Assembly (NCBI GenBank): GCA_964348795.1 | Contig: CAYGDY010000006.1 | Span: 1-64,000 of the forward strand | Direction of reading: 5' to 3' | Length of the DNA stretch: 64,000 nucleotides | From: JADLAT01 sp964348795 | Lineage (GTDB): Bacteria > Pseudomonadota > Alphaproteobacteria > Micavibrionales > Micavibrionaceae | In this document: positions 7,780 through 16,339 of the stretch, piece by piece | Layout: each line of letters begins with the position of its first letter | Position numbering within the stretch: position 1 is the stretch's first letter | Position numbers and translations under genes: made by a program | Notes under the pieces: generated by a model | The model's database searches: none | Seen by the model: the letters and a program-made list of their open reading frames with translations, nothing else | What the model was told of the DNA's origin: nothing

Positions 7780-9561
7780 ATGACGAAACACACCATCCCC
7801 ATCTGCCCCTCGACCACGCATGTGACGAAAGGGGCGCTCCCTGCCTCGCAAAAAGTGTACGTGGAAGGGACACTGTTTCCTGACATCCGCGTGCCCATGC
7901 GGGAGATCAGTCTCTCCAATGGCGAACGCCTCACGGTCTATGATACCTCGGGCGCGTACACGGATGAGGCTGTAACACTCGACATCATGCGCGGCCTACC
8001 GAAAATCCGGCAAGAGTGGATTGCAAAGCGCGGGGATGTGGAGGAGATAGAGGGGCGGCGCGTACAGCCCATTGATAACGGGTACAAGTCCGAGGCCCAA
8101 GCCGCCCGTCGCCCCATCATACATGAAAAATTTCCGGCCTCCCCTGAAAAACCTTTACGCGCCAAGGCCGGCAAAAACGTGACGCAAATGCACTATGCGC
8201 GGCAAGGGATCATCACGCCTGAAATGGAATTTATTGCCATCCGCGAAAATCAGCGCAGGGACGCGGTGCATAATGCCAAGGGCGGCGAAAGTTTCGGGGC
8301 CAACATCCCCGCCTTTATCACGCCCGAATTTGTGAGGAAAGAGGTGGCCGAAGGCAGAGCCATTATTCCGGCCAATATCAACCATCCGGAATCCGAGCCC
8401 ATGATTATCGGGCGTAATTTTCTGGTCAAGATCAATGCCAATATCGGCAATTCCGCCGTAACCTCTTCGATCGGGGAGGAAGTGGATAAAATGGTGTGGA
8501 GCGCACGCTGGGGCGGGGATACGATTATGGATCTGTCTACGGGAAAGGATATTCACGATACGCGGGAATGGATTTTGCGCAACTCCCCCGTGCCGCTCGG
8601 CACCGTGCCACTGTATCAAGCGCTCGAAAAAGTCGGCGGCGTGGCAGAGGACCTGAGCTGGGATGTGTTCCGCGATACGCTCGTTGAACAGGCCGAACAG
8701 GGCGTGGATTATTTCACGATTCATGCGGGCGTACGTCTGCCATACATACGCCTGACGGCGGACCGCGTCACGGGGATTGTCTCGCGCGGTGGGTCCATCA
8801 TGGCCAAATGGTGCATGACGCATCACCGCGAGAGTTTTCTGTATACCCATTTCGAGGAGATTTGTGAAATCATGAAGGCGTACGATGTGTCGTTTTCACT
8901 GGGCGATGGCTTGCGGCCGGGCTCGATTGCCGATGCCAATGACCGCGCGCAGTTTGCGGAGCTCGAAACGCTGGGCGAGCTTACCAAAACCGCATGGAAG
9001 CATGACGTACAGGTGATGATCGAAGGGCCGGGGCACGTGCCCATGCACCTCATCAAGGAAAACATGGACAAACAGCTCAAGGAATGCCATGAGGCGCCGT
9101 TTTATACGCTGGGGCCCCTCACCACCGATATTGCGCCCGGCTATGACCATATCACGAGCGGGATCGGCGCGGCGATGATCGGCTGGTTTGGTACGGCCAT
9201 GCTGTGCTATGTCACGCCCAAGGAGCATCTCGGGCTCCCCAACCGTGATGATGTGAAAACGGGGGTTATAACCTACAAGATTGCGGCGCATGCGGCGGAT
9301 CTGGCCAAGGGGCACCCGGGCGCACAGGCGCGGGATAATGCTTTGAGCAAGGCGCGGTTTGAATTTAGGTGGGAGGACCAGTTTAACCTGTCCCTCGACC
9401 CTGAAACGGCCAAAAGCTTCCACGATGAAACGCTTCCCGCCGAAGGGGCCAAGCATGCCTCGTTTTGCTCCATGTGCGGCCCGAAGTTCTGCTCGATGAA
9501 AATCACGCAAGACGTACGGGATTTCGTCGCGGCGGAAGAGGGGAAACAGAAGGTGGCTTAG
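7780..9561 (+). CDS. thiC: Phosphomethylpyrimidine synthase ThiC
   Basis: ThiC is a radical-SAM enzyme that converts aminoimidazole ribotide to HMP phosphate, the pyrimidine half of thiamin. The family's C-terminal cluster-binding motif CSMCGPKFCSMK is intact. Core motifs such as GNSAVTSSIGEEV, SLGDGLRPG and EGPGHVPMH are present. The 593-residue length is usual. I chose the ATG at 7780 with GAAAGGA upstream. The in-frame start at 7699 lies inside the palindromic repeat. It is controlled by the TPP riboswitch at 7180, with the small tautomerase gene between them. No other thi genes are in the window. Confidence 0.97.
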   Translation: MTKHTIPICPSTTHVTKGALPASQKVYVEGTLFPDIRVPMREISLSNGERLTVYDTSGAYTDEAVTLDIMRGLPKIRQEWIAKRGDVEEIEGRRVQPIDNGYKSEAQAARRPIIHEKFPASPEKPLRAKAGKNVTQMHYARQGIITPEMEFIAIRENQRRDAVHNAKGGESFGANIPAFITPEFVRKEVAEGRAIIPANINHPESEPMIIGRNFLVKINANIGNSAVTSSIGEEVDKMVWSARWGGDTIMDLSTGKDIHDTREWILRNSPVPLGTVPLYQALEKVGGVAEDLSWDVFRDTLVEQAEQGVDYFTIHAGVRLPYIRLTADRVTGIVSRGGSIMAKWCMTHHRESFLYTHFEEICEIMKAYDVSFSLGDGLRPGSIADANDRAQFAELETLGELTKTAWKHDVQVMIEGPGHVPMHLIKENMDKQLKECHEAPFYTLGPLTTDIAPGYDHITSGIGAAMIGWFGTAMLCYVTPKEHLGLPNRDDVKTGVITYKIAAHAADLAKGHPGAQARDNALSKARFEFRWEDQFNLSLDPETAKSFHDETLPAEGAKHASFCSMCGPKFCSMKITQDVRDFVAAEEGKQKVA

Positions 9562-9569
9562 AGGGGTGG

Positions 9570-10046
9570 TTATGCAGTTTTCCTGTTTTGGGCTCTTTGA
9601 GCGGCCTCTTCTACCCAAAGCCCCAAGTTGTTGTAGCCATCATTGTTAACCCAATCATAGGTTTTTATTCCTTTAAAGTTCATTTTAAGAAAAGGGTCAA
9701 AGCCTTGTCTGGATGTATTCCCTGTTCGCATGTCTTTTATGTTGTGAATATAAATACCTATTAAACCGTTGCCTCGGTCCCAGCTTTTTTGAATTTCATA
9801 TTGTACATATTCTCTTGAATACGTTTCCGCTCCAATTAAAACAACAGTAACACTTGTTCCTTCCAATTGTTCTTGTATCCACTTTTGAATTGCCTCTTTA
9901 CCACCTAATTTAATTTTTTCCCATGCGGCGGCATCCCAAAAGCCAGCAGTCTCCCGATCTGGCTTCATTCTCCAGCTTTGTCTCACTACGCTTGCCCTCA
10001 TAACATCGTTTTCGTAATGAAAGCTAAAGAAAACTCTACGTGCCAT
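9570..10046 (-). CDS. TIR-like (DUF1863/MTH538, ThsB-type) domain protein
   Basis: The 158-residue protein is a single TIR-like domain. The first strand RRVFFSFHYENDV, the RASVVRQSW segment and the following strand TVVLIGAETYSREYVQYEI match the DUF1863/MTH538 family, which includes ThsB of Thoeris antiphage defence. Such proteins make a nucleotide signal from NAD or act as NADases. The gene starts inside the last codons of a membrane-protein gene (11-base overlap), so the two form one operon. Both are clearly more AT-rich than their neighbours, which suggests transfer. No ThsA (SIR2/SLOG or other effector) gene is next to it. Confidence 0.8.
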   Translation of the reverse strand: MARRVFFSFHYENDVMRASVVRQSWRMKPDRETAGFWDAAAWEKIKLGGKEAIQKWIQEQLEGTSVTVVLIGAETYSREYVQYEIQKSWDRGNGLIGIYIHNIKDMRTGNTSRQGFDPFLKMNFKGIKTYDWVNNDGYNNLGLWVEEAAQRAQNRKTA

Positions 10047-10455
10047 TTTGATCTCCTAAAACTGAGAGAATTGTTACAACAAACAAAGTGAAAAATAAGC
10101 AACCGTGAAATAGACATAGTGTTTTTGAAAATATGGTTGTTAAAGCATCATCAACATCTTTTTCAAATTCAGAAACGTTCATTGAAAAATCAATATCATG
10201 TGATTTTTTTCTGACACTGTCATACAGAGCACGATAAAGCCTTTCTTGCCTTAAAAAGTAAGAATCTAATATCCAAAAAGAAATTGCAGGAAAGAATGCT
10301 AACAGCATCAAAAGGATACTTTCCTTAAAATTAGAAAGTGAAAAAAGTCCAGTGACTAGTATCACAGACCATCCTTTTAGGAGAAAAGAATTTTGAGAAA
10401 GGCGATTTATAACACCCTGTATCAGTTCTAAATATAGACGCTTATCTTCCATCAT
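10036..10455 (-). CDS. Small membrane protein paired with the TIR-like gene
   Basis: This 139-residue protein has hydrophobic segments around residues 25-41, 46-65 and 115-134. Between them is a charged cytosolic stretch (RQERLYRALYDSVRKK) of the kind seen in SLATT-like or other small defence membrane proteins. I do not recognise a named family. It overlaps the downstream TIR-like gene by 11 bases, shares its low GC content and must be co-expressed with it. By analogy with defence pairs it could be the membrane-damaging effector or anchor that responds to the TIR product. That role is inference. Confidence 0.7.
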   Translation of the reverse strand: MMEDKRLYLELIQGVINRLSQNSFLLKGWSVILVTGLFSLSNFKESILLMLLAFFPAISFWILDSYFLRQERLYRALYDSVRKKSHDIDFSMNVSEFEKDVDDALTTIFSKTLCLFHGCLFFTLFVVTILSVLGDQNGT

Positions 10456-10533
10456 AGATGGTACGGTACAATGTTTATTCCGACATGATATAATCTATTT
10501 TCTTTAAGACTTCAAGTGGTTGTGGATAAACCC

Positions 10534-10851
10534 CTACCCCTCCAGAATTTCACTCAATTTCATTGCCAATTTCAGGGAGCCTTTGATTTTGAGCTTGCCT
10601 ATCATATAGGCCAGATTGGGGTTTTGGGTGCCGGCGATGATCTGGGCCAGTGTGGTGGCGGTGCAGGTCAGGGTCGTGTCGGCCTCATCTTTCTCTCCGT
10701 CCTCGTCTTGATCCTTGATCACGGGCGGGGTTTGCGTGGTGTCGATGAAGATGACCCCGTCCGCTCCCAGATCGAATTTCACGCGGGCCTTGAGGTCTGG
10801 GGCGGCGTTCATTTTTTCTGTGAGCGCGTTGACAAGAGAATCACGGGTCAT
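10534..10851 (-). CDS. SCP2 sterol-binding domain protein
   Basis: This 105-residue protein consists of one SCP2 fold: a helical start (SLVNALTEKM), the strand pair KARVKFDLG...GVIFIDTT, and the ending NLAYMIGKLKIKGSLKLAMKLSEIL. That ending is the typical lipid-binding C-terminus of stand-alone bacterial SCP2 proteins. They bind lipids or acyl-CoA, and the exact ligand cannot be read from sequence. It stands alone. Confidence 0.88.
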   Translation of the reverse strand: MTRDSLVNALTEKMNAAPDLKARVKFDLGADGVIFIDTTQTPPVIKDQDEDGEKDEADTTLTCTATTLAQIIAGTQNPNLAYMIGKLKIKGSLKLAMKLSEILEG

Positions 10852-10988
10852 GCGGGGAGGGCTCCTGATATTTCATATAAAAGCTGTCGATAGTTCATTC
10901 TATCATGTTTAAAAGGGATTGTGTGGCTTTGTGCGGGGTGCTAGTGTGGCCTTCAAATTCATTCAATTTCAGTATCGGGAATACGGCT

Positions 10989-12794
10989 ATGTCTGCTCAA
11001 AAAAATAGTATTGTGTCGCGCTTGGGTTTGGCGGTTTTGATGTGCGGGATGTCGCTTTCGGGGGCATGGGCGCAAAAGGCACAGGACCCCGAGCTGTATT
11101 TCTATCCGGCCAAGAGCTGGGCCGTGGAAAAAGTGCAGGGGCGCTGTGCGATGTCTGCGCCGTTTAACAACGGGTTTGTTCTGGGGCTCTCGGGTGCGCA
11201 GGGTGCGCTGGAAGGGCTGACCATTGATTTCCGGCAAAATGTGTTCAAGCCTTCCGAGCCCTATGGCGTGTCTCTGGGCGTGTCTGGACAGGAAAAAGCC
11301 TTTCAGGGGCGGGCGCAGACCCCCGGGGTGCTTTCTGTCGGGCTGAAAGGGCAGGATTCGTTTTACAAGGCGCTGAAAGGGGCCTCGATGCTTGACATCG
11401 CTGTGGAGAAAAACCATTTCCGGTTTGATCTGGCGGGATTTTCGGCAGGCGCCGGTGCGTTTGACCATTGCATGACGGGAGAGGTGGCGGTGGTGTCTCC
11501 GTCTGTTATCCCCGCCCCTGTCCTTGCTCGGGCCCCTGCCCCGTTGAAAAATCCGGCGCCGGTGCAGGTCGGCGCGCAAGGCACAGCGGGTCATGAGGCG
11601 CGTACGGCAGAGCAGAAGGAAAAGCACGCGTTGTCCGAATCCCAACCGGTGCCTTTGCAGGTGCGCGTGCCGGCTGACCCTCTCCCTGTTTTGCGGGAGG
11701 TTTCTCCGGACGCTCTGCCGGATCAGGCCGGCTTGAAAGAGCCTGCGCCTGTCAAACACGCCGGTATCGTTGGGGTTTCCGAAGACAAGACGCCACAAGA
11801 CGGTATGGTTTCATCCGCAGAGCCGGTGTCTGCGCCCGCGCCTGTTGTGAAAAAAGAGCCTGTGATGGTCGCGCCTGCGCCTGGTTTGGTAAACAAAAAT
11901 GCCCTGTCTCCCGAGCGGCTGTCCCGCATGGTCGCGGAACAGATCGGGGGCAAGCCCGTGTCCGGTGCCTCCCCGTCCGGCGCACCAGCGCAAAAGCCCG
12001 TTGCCCTGCAGGAGGCTTCTGGTGCGGTGCCAGTGGCCAAGGATGTTTTGCCTGTCAAGGCGGAAACGGCCTCCTCTGCTCTGCAATCTGTGGCACAACA
12101 CAATCCGGTGGCGCTGGAGCAGGCGCCACAGGACCGCCCGCGCCCCGTTATGGAGGCCAAGGTGCAGGAAAGACCGGCGATGCCGGACGCGGCGCCGGCC
12201 CTGACCCCTTCCACGCCTTCCACGTCTCGCAAGACGGTTCACAAGGCGCAGGCGGATTTTAGAGATCTTCCCCTGCCATCGGATTCGTTTGACGAGGCCG
12301 TGACACAAACGCTGGCGCTGGAGGCGATCGAACCCTCCGCAAAGGACGCGCGCCGGACAGAAATTTCAAAAGAACGTCCGGAGCGAGGCGCCGGTCAGGA
12401 TGTGGCGGCCCTGAAAAAAACGCTTGAGGCCTTGAAAGCAGAAAATCTGGCTTTGAATAACGAGCTGAACAAGTCTTTGGATGAATCCCGAACGGAACGC
12501 GTTTCTATCTCGGGGGATAATTGGGATCTGGAGCAGGCCACCATGAAATTTGACGAAGCCGAGCGCCAGACCAAACGTCTGGGGCTAGAGCTCCAGAAGG
12601 AACGCGCCAGATGTGTCGCCGAGAAGAAGGATCTTGAAGCGATGTTGTTTGATCCGGCGCTGACAAATCAGGAACAGCTGGCACAGTTGACGAAACTGGA
12701 ACAGCAGTTGAATGATGCAAAGGAAGAATTGAAACTTCAGCAAATGCGGTATGAAGCCCGCCTTCGGGTGCTTGAAAAAACCAATGCGCCCTGA
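10989..12794 (+). CDS. Secreted protein with Pro/Ala-rich middle and C-terminal coiled coil, unknown function
   Basis: The protein has 601 residues from the ATG at 10989. This start gives a clean signal peptide (LGLAVLMCGMSLSGAWAQ). Residues of about 30-170 form a globular region with two cysteines, then about 300 residues are low-complexity Pro/Ala/Val. The last 130 residues are a charged coiled coil (starting DVAALKKTLEALKAEN). I do not recognise a family. The layout suggests a periplasmic or envelope-spanning protein. It stands alone between the SCP2 gene and a repeat island. The in-frame start at 10905 is rejected because it would bury the signal peptide. Confidence 0.75.
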   Translation: MSAQKNSIVSRLGLAVLMCGMSLSGAWAQKAQDPELYFYPAKSWAVEKVQGRCAMSAPFNNGFVLGLSGAQGALEGLTIDFRQNVFKPSEPYGVSLGVSGQEKAFQGRAQTPGVLSVGLKGQDSFYKALKGASMLDIAVEKNHFRFDLAGFSAGAGAFDHCMTGEVAVVSPSVIPAPVLARAPAPLKNPAPVQVGAQGTAGHEARTAEQKEKHALSESQPVPLQVRVPADPLPVLREVSPDALPDQAGLKEPAPVKHAGIVGVSEDKTPQDGMVSSAEPVSAPAPVVKKEPVMVAPAPGLVNKNALSPERLSRMVAEQIGGKPVSGASPSGAPAQKPVALQEASGAVPVAKDVLPVKAETASSALQSVAQHNPVALEQAPQDRPRPVMEAKVQERPAMPDAAPALTPSTPSTSRKTVHKAQADFRDLPLPSDSFDEAVTQTLALEAIEPSAKDARRTEISKERPERGAGQDVAALKKTLEALKAENLALNNELNKSLDESRTERVSISGDNWDLEQATMKFDEAERQTKRLGLELQKERARCVAEKKDLEAMLFDPALTNQEQLAQLTKLEQQLNDAKEELKLQQMRYEARLRVLEKTNAP

Positions 12795-13205
12795 AGCGAC
12801 TTTTTTCTGCTTTTTTATCGGGAGGGTTCAGGGCGTGTTTTGTACCGTTCTTCCTGTGGAAAAAAGGATTTTCACCACGAAGACACCGAGGTTTTTAGAA
12901 AATCCCGTCACCCGCGAGGACGCATCAGCCTCCGTGGCGATCCAGAAAGTTTACAGGGCTGTACTGCTTCGCATGCGCTCGCAATGACGCGCAAAAGAAA
13001 CTTCGCGTCTTCGCGGTTCAAAAAATGTCAACCACCAAGGCCCCAAGGTTTTTATGCCGTGTCGTCCTGAGTGAAGCGAAGGGTCCGGTGTGTTTCGGGG
13101 GATAGGATCCTTCGGCAAAGCCTCAGGATGACAAGACAATGGGCGGGCATAACAGGAGGTCTTATTCTTATTAAGAAGGGCTATAATTTGAAGAACTCTG
13201 TCACG
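12795..13205. other. Intergenic repeat island
   Basis: There is no credible gene. It holds a second copy of the composite repeat of the parB-gcrA gap, starting AAAAAGGATTTTCACCACGA at about 12863. It also has a fragment GGCGATCCAG...GCTCGCAATGAC (12943-12987), an ACCACCAAGGCCCCAAGG motif near 13032, and a CATCCTGAG-type palindrome at 13062-13132. Confidence 0.6.
13062..13132. repeat. CATCCTGAG-type palindromic repeat, copy 3
   Basis: It starts GTCGTCCTGAGTGAAGCGAA and ends GCCTCAGGATGAC, with AGGATCCTTCGG inside. It is the same family as 5555, 7663, 30387 and the leuS copies. Confidence 0.78.
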
Positions 13206-13715
13206 TTATTCTGCCGTTTGGGTCGGGGCTTCGGGCTGTGAGGCGGGCGGGTTTTCCGCGAGGCAATCCAGAACCCAGACATCATAGAGGGGATGATCCA
13301 TGGAGGACAAGCCCGGGGAGGAGGCAAAAAGCCAGCCACTGAAGATCCATGCGGCTTTGTCGTTCTTCGGGCCGTCCTTTTTCGGGGCTTCTTTTTCCCC
13401 CTGTTTTTTCTCGGGCTGGATTTCCCAGACCTGCAGAAAGGCCGCGGATTCGGGTTGTTCCATTTCTGGCGCTTTCCGGCAGGCCTGAATTTTGATATAA
13501 ACCTGTCCGAACTGTACGGTTGAGCCGACACGGGCTTCAAAAATCGTTGTTCTGGCAGAAATTTTATCCAAGGACCTGAGCTTGACGATCGGGTAATCCA
13601 GCGTCACACCGGCTTTGCTGTGCGGGATGTGTATGATGAGGCAAAGACAAGACACAACGCTGTAATGGAAGGCTTTTTTTAAAAGCCTATAACGAATCCG
13701 CACCCGTATCCTCAT
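13206..13715 (-). CDS. DUF2155 domain protein
   Basis: The 169-residue protein begins with a signal-peptide-like hydrophobic stretch. It carries the DUF2155 hallmarks: TTIFEARVGSTVQFGQVYIKIQAC, and near the end WIFSGWLFASSPGLSSMDHPLYDVWVLDC. A lysine-rich insertion separates them. The function is unknown. The family is nearly confined to alphaproteobacteria and is usually encoded, as here, beside the NDUFA12 and mlaD genes. It overlaps the upstream mlaD by 29 bases. Exported location is likely. Confidence 0.88.
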   Translation of the reverse strand: MRIRVRIRYRLLKKAFHYSVVSCLCLIIHIPHSKAGVTLDYPIVKLRSLDKISARTTIFEARVGSTVQFGQVYIKIQACRKAPEMEQPESAAFLQVWEIQPEKKQGEKEAPKKDGPKNDKAAWIFSGWLFASSPGLSSMDHPLYDVWVLDCLAENPPASQPEAPTQTAE

Positions 13716-14352
13716 TCATGTGGTCATTGATCTGTGGCTTGATTTCCGACTGGAATTCAAAGGAGGGCTGGGGCGGCATATCGGAGGGTTCAAAAAGGGT
13801 CTGTGAATCGGACGATGTCTCGTCTCCGGCCTGCGTTTCTATGGCAGAGGTCGTCGCATTGGTATGGTCTTCGGGCGCATCTGCTGTTTCACCGTCTTTT
13901 TTCTCCTCTTTTTGCATGCTGAAGATAAACTGTCCGAGCAGTTGTTCGAGATTTTGTGGGGCCTGTGTAAATTGTATGATGCCGCCTGCCGACAGGGTTT
14001 CTTCATCCGCCCCGGGCTCCAGCGCAAGATATTTTCCGCCCATCAGGCTTTCGCTACTGATCAGGGCGGCGGTATCGACAGGCAGTTTCAGGGTCGAATC
14101 CACTTTCATGCGAACACGGGCCAGAAAGGTGCTGTCATCAAGCTCTACGGAAGAGACGGTGCCAACCTTGACACCGCTGATCTGTACATCGTCGCCTGCT
14201 TTTAACCCGCCAATGCCGGAGAAGTTTGCGATGACTTCGTATCCGCCCGCGCCTGCCGAGATATGGGCTGTTTTATAACCGAACATCAAAAAAACACCAG
14301 CCCCTGCTATGACAAGGGCACCCAGTGCGGTTTCTACAATGCTTCGTTTCAT
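13687..14352 (-). CDS. mlaD: MlaD/MCE-domain lipid transport protein
   Basis: MlaD is the inner-membrane-anchored, periplasmic MCE protein of the Mla phospholipid transport system. One N-terminal membrane segment (GALVIAGAGVFLMFGY) precedes a single MCE domain with FSGIGGLKAGDDVQISGVKVGTV and LMGGKYLALEPG. A low-complexity acidic C-terminal tail of about 75 residues follows and is longer than usual. No mlaE, mlaF or mlaC is next to it. It is co-directional with the NDUFA12 gene upstream and the DUF2155 gene downstream. Confidence 0.9.
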   Translation of the reverse strand: MKRSIVETALGALVIAGAGVFLMFGYKTAHISAGAGGYEVIANFSGIGGLKAGDDVQISGVKVGTVSSVELDDSTFLARVRMKVDSTLKLPVDTAALISSESLMGGKYLALEPGADEETLSAGGIIQFTQAPQNLEQLLGQFIFSMQKEEKKDGETADAPEDHTNATTSAIETQAGDETSSDSQTLFEPSDMPPQPSFEFQSEIKPQINDHMNEDTGADSL

Positions 14353-14372
14353 CGTTCATTCCTTATAAAAGA

Positions 14373-14768
14373 TTATCGTGGAGGGCTCCATGCGGTGTAG
14401 TCTCCGGTCGCCTTTTCCCGTTTGCCCCCTTGTGTGATATGGCCGGGCGGATAGTATGCGAGAGTCGTACCGGTTCTGTTCGGCTGGTGGGGTTTTTGCC
14501 AGAACCGGCGAAAAGACACGCCGGTGTCCTCGGGGATGCTGTCGGTCTGGTAATGGAGCCAGCCGTGCCACTCGGGCGGCACCAAGGACGCTTCAGGGAC
14601 CCCGTTATAGATGACCCAGCGTCTCTGGCGCTTCTGACCCGTCTGCGCGGGCGCGCGGTAGTAGATATTTCCATACACATCGCTCCCCACGCGTTCTTTC
14701 CGCGAAAGCCATGTGAACAAGGAAATATGCGCTGGTGACAACGCGCCGAATAGTCTCAAGAATCCCAT
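14373..14768 (-). CDS. NADH:ubiquinone oxidoreductase accessory subunit NDUFA12 (17.2 kDa) homologue
   Basis: This 131-residue protein has the family landmarks VGSDVYGNIYYRA, RRWVIYNGVPEASLVPPEWHGWLHYQTD and the ending Y.AWSPP. The family is a supernumerary complex I subunit shared by mitochondria and alphaproteobacteria. It needs no membrane segment and has none. It leads the NDUFA12-mlaD-DUF2155 run, with 20 bases to mlaD. The core nuo operon is elsewhere. Confidence 0.93.
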   Translation of the reverse strand: MGFLRLFGALSPAHISLFTWLSRKERVGSDVYGNIYYRAPAQTGQKRQRRWVIYNGVPEASLVPPEWHGWLHYQTDSIPEDTGVSFRRFWQKPHQPNRTGTTLAYYPPGHITQGGKREKATGDYTAWSPPR

Positions 14769-14892
14769 AAAACCGACTCACACGTCCTGATTAAAACCTT
14801 GTTTTGCAACGCAGAGAATTATGACAGAAGCTTTTCACTTTACAAAGACCTAATGTGCCTTAAGATTGGAAAAAAAACAAGGCTTAGTCTTT

Positions 14893-15369
14893 TAAGGAGG
14901 TCCCCCGATGGATTTGAAAACAAGAGTGCAGGCTCTGGGATATGAATTGCCGCAGGCCGCCGCGCCCGCCGCCAATTATGTGCCATTTGTTTTCAGCGGC
15001 CCCCATCTTTTTATCGCGGGGCAGATTCCTTTCTTGAACGGGCAGGCCATGCATCAGGGCCGTCTGGGGGATACACTGGTTCTGGCGCAAGGGGTCGAGG
15101 CCGCCCGCGCCTGTGCGCTCAATATTCTCGCGCAGGCCCACCACGCCGTTGGAGGAAACTGGCACCGGATCAAACAGCTTGTGAAACTCGGGGCGTTTGT
15201 CAATTCTGCACCAGATTTTATAGATCATCCGAAAGTGGTCAACGGGGCTTCCGATCTGATGGTGGCTGTGATGGGGGAGGCTGGAAAGCATGCGCGGTTT
15301 GCTGTGGGTGTTCCGACCCTGCCTCTGGGTGTGGCTGTCGAGATTGATGCGATTTTCGAGGTTGTTTAG
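14893..15369 (+). CDS. RidA/YjgF family protein
   Basis: The coding part starts at the ATG at 14908. Bases 14893-14899 carry a very strong ribosome-binding site, AAGGAGG, so I include it in the span. RidA-type proteins deaminate reactive enamine/imine intermediates. The conserved pieces FSGPHLFIAGQIPF, ALNILAQAH and ARFAVGVPTLPLGVAVEIDAIFEV match the family. The arginine at ARFAVGV is the usual substrate-binding one. The stop codon TAG at 15367-15369 is the first triplet of a repeat (TAGGGCGTGTGGACA) related to the element at 17073. Confidence 0.88.
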
Positions 15370-15416
15370 GGCGTGTGGACACTTCTTGTTTTTTGGTCTG
15401 CAAAAGACCGTTATCG
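15367..15416. repeat. Half copy of the TAGGGCGTGG element
   Basis: TAGGGCGTGTGGACACTTCT, then TTTTGGTCTGCAAAAGACCG, follows closely the left half of the element at 17073-17220. It fills the gap between ridA and the convergent receiver-deaminase gene, and its first three bases are the ridA stop codon. No right half is seen. Confidence 0.6.
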
Positions 15417-16265
15417 TTTTTTGTCCGCGTTCTGGAGATTTTGGAAAATCGCAAGGCCTTCCCGTGTTGCAATTTTTTGATAGCGGGGCGCCTGTGTTAC
15501 TTTTTCCTTACGGATCATGCCCATGTCTTCTGGTGAAAGATCGTAGTAGACGGTACGAATCCCGACACTTGTGATCACGGCTTGTCCCACGCGGGTGGGA
15601 TAGCTGGAGCAGTACAAGAGACAATCGCCCAGATCCATGCGTTTGAGTTTTTCCGCTGTGCTTCTGAGCGCCATCACTTCCGCATGCCCGACAGGGTCGA
15701 TGCGGGAGAGGTGACTGCTGGTCCCCGTGGCCAGAATGTGGCCTTTTTCGTTTGTCACAAGGGCGGCATAGGGCCCTCCCTTACCGGATTTCACATTGTC
15801 CATGGCCAGTGCCCACACTTTTTCCATCAGTTGTTCCGGTGTGTGTACGGTGTCATGCGGTTCTACCGCAAGCGGCGCGATATTCAGGCCCTGTTGTCGT
15901 AAAAGCCTGCGGATATTTTTCAGCAAAATCTCGGGATCAACGGGTTTTTGCAGGACGTGCCGGATGCCAAGGCTGTTGGCTTCCAGAAGAATATCGGAGG
16001 ATTTATCCCCTGTAATCAAGATCACAGGGAGCTTGTTTCCCTTGGCCAGAAGATACCGCACGAAGGGAAAGCCCCCCTTGGGCACCATGTTGATATCCAC
16101 GAGGGCCAGATCAATAGGGCGTTTTTCCACAACAGTGATGGCGCTTTCCCCGTCAATGGCGCCGTAAACCAAAAATCCCTGCGTCCTTAAGATACCGGAG
16201 AGCATTTCGCGGCTGATATCGTTGTCTTCGGCGATGAGAATGCTGATGAAAGGGCTGTGATCCAT
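15411..16265 (-). CDS. Response regulator receiver domain fused to a cytidine-deaminase-like domain
   Basis: Residues 5-125 are a receiver domain: ILIAEDNDISREM (acidic pair), LALVDINMVPKGG (phospho-acceptor Asp), ILITGDKS and LQKPVD (conserved Lys). Residues of about 145-284 are a zinc-deaminase fold of the tRNA-adenosine/guanine deaminase type, with the GHAEVMAL (HAE) motif. The usual PCxxC zinc cysteines are replaced in LYCSSYPTRVGQAV, so the zinc site may be lost or changed. The ATG at 16265 gives a normal receiver N-terminus. A TTG at 16319 would add 18 residues. No histidine kinase is adjacent. Confidence 0.8.
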   Translation of the reverse strand: MDHSPFISILIAEDNDISREMLSGILRTQGFLVYGAIDGESAITVVEKRPIDLALVDINMVPKGGFPFVRYLLAKGNKLPVILITGDKSSDILLEANSLGIRHVLQKPVDPEILLKNIRRLLRQQGLNIAPLAVEPHDTVHTPEQLMEKVWALAMDNVKSGKGGPYAALVTNEKGHILATGTSSHLSRIDPVGHAEVMALRSTAEKLKRMDLGDCLLYCSSYPTRVGQAVITSVGIRTVYYDLSPEDMGMIRKEKVTQAPRYQKIATREGLAIFQNLQNADKKR

Positions 16266-16339
16266 CGGTTTTTCGGGCACGGGGTTGCAAGACTCAAGAA
16301 AAGGCAGAAAGCCTTTCAAAAAAATGATACATTCATTCT

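Noticed and set aside
10521..10529. A perfect DnaA box (TGTGGATAA) next to the SCP2 gene
   Set aside because: It is a single box without an AT-rich unwinding region or a cluster of boxes, so there is no case for an origin here.
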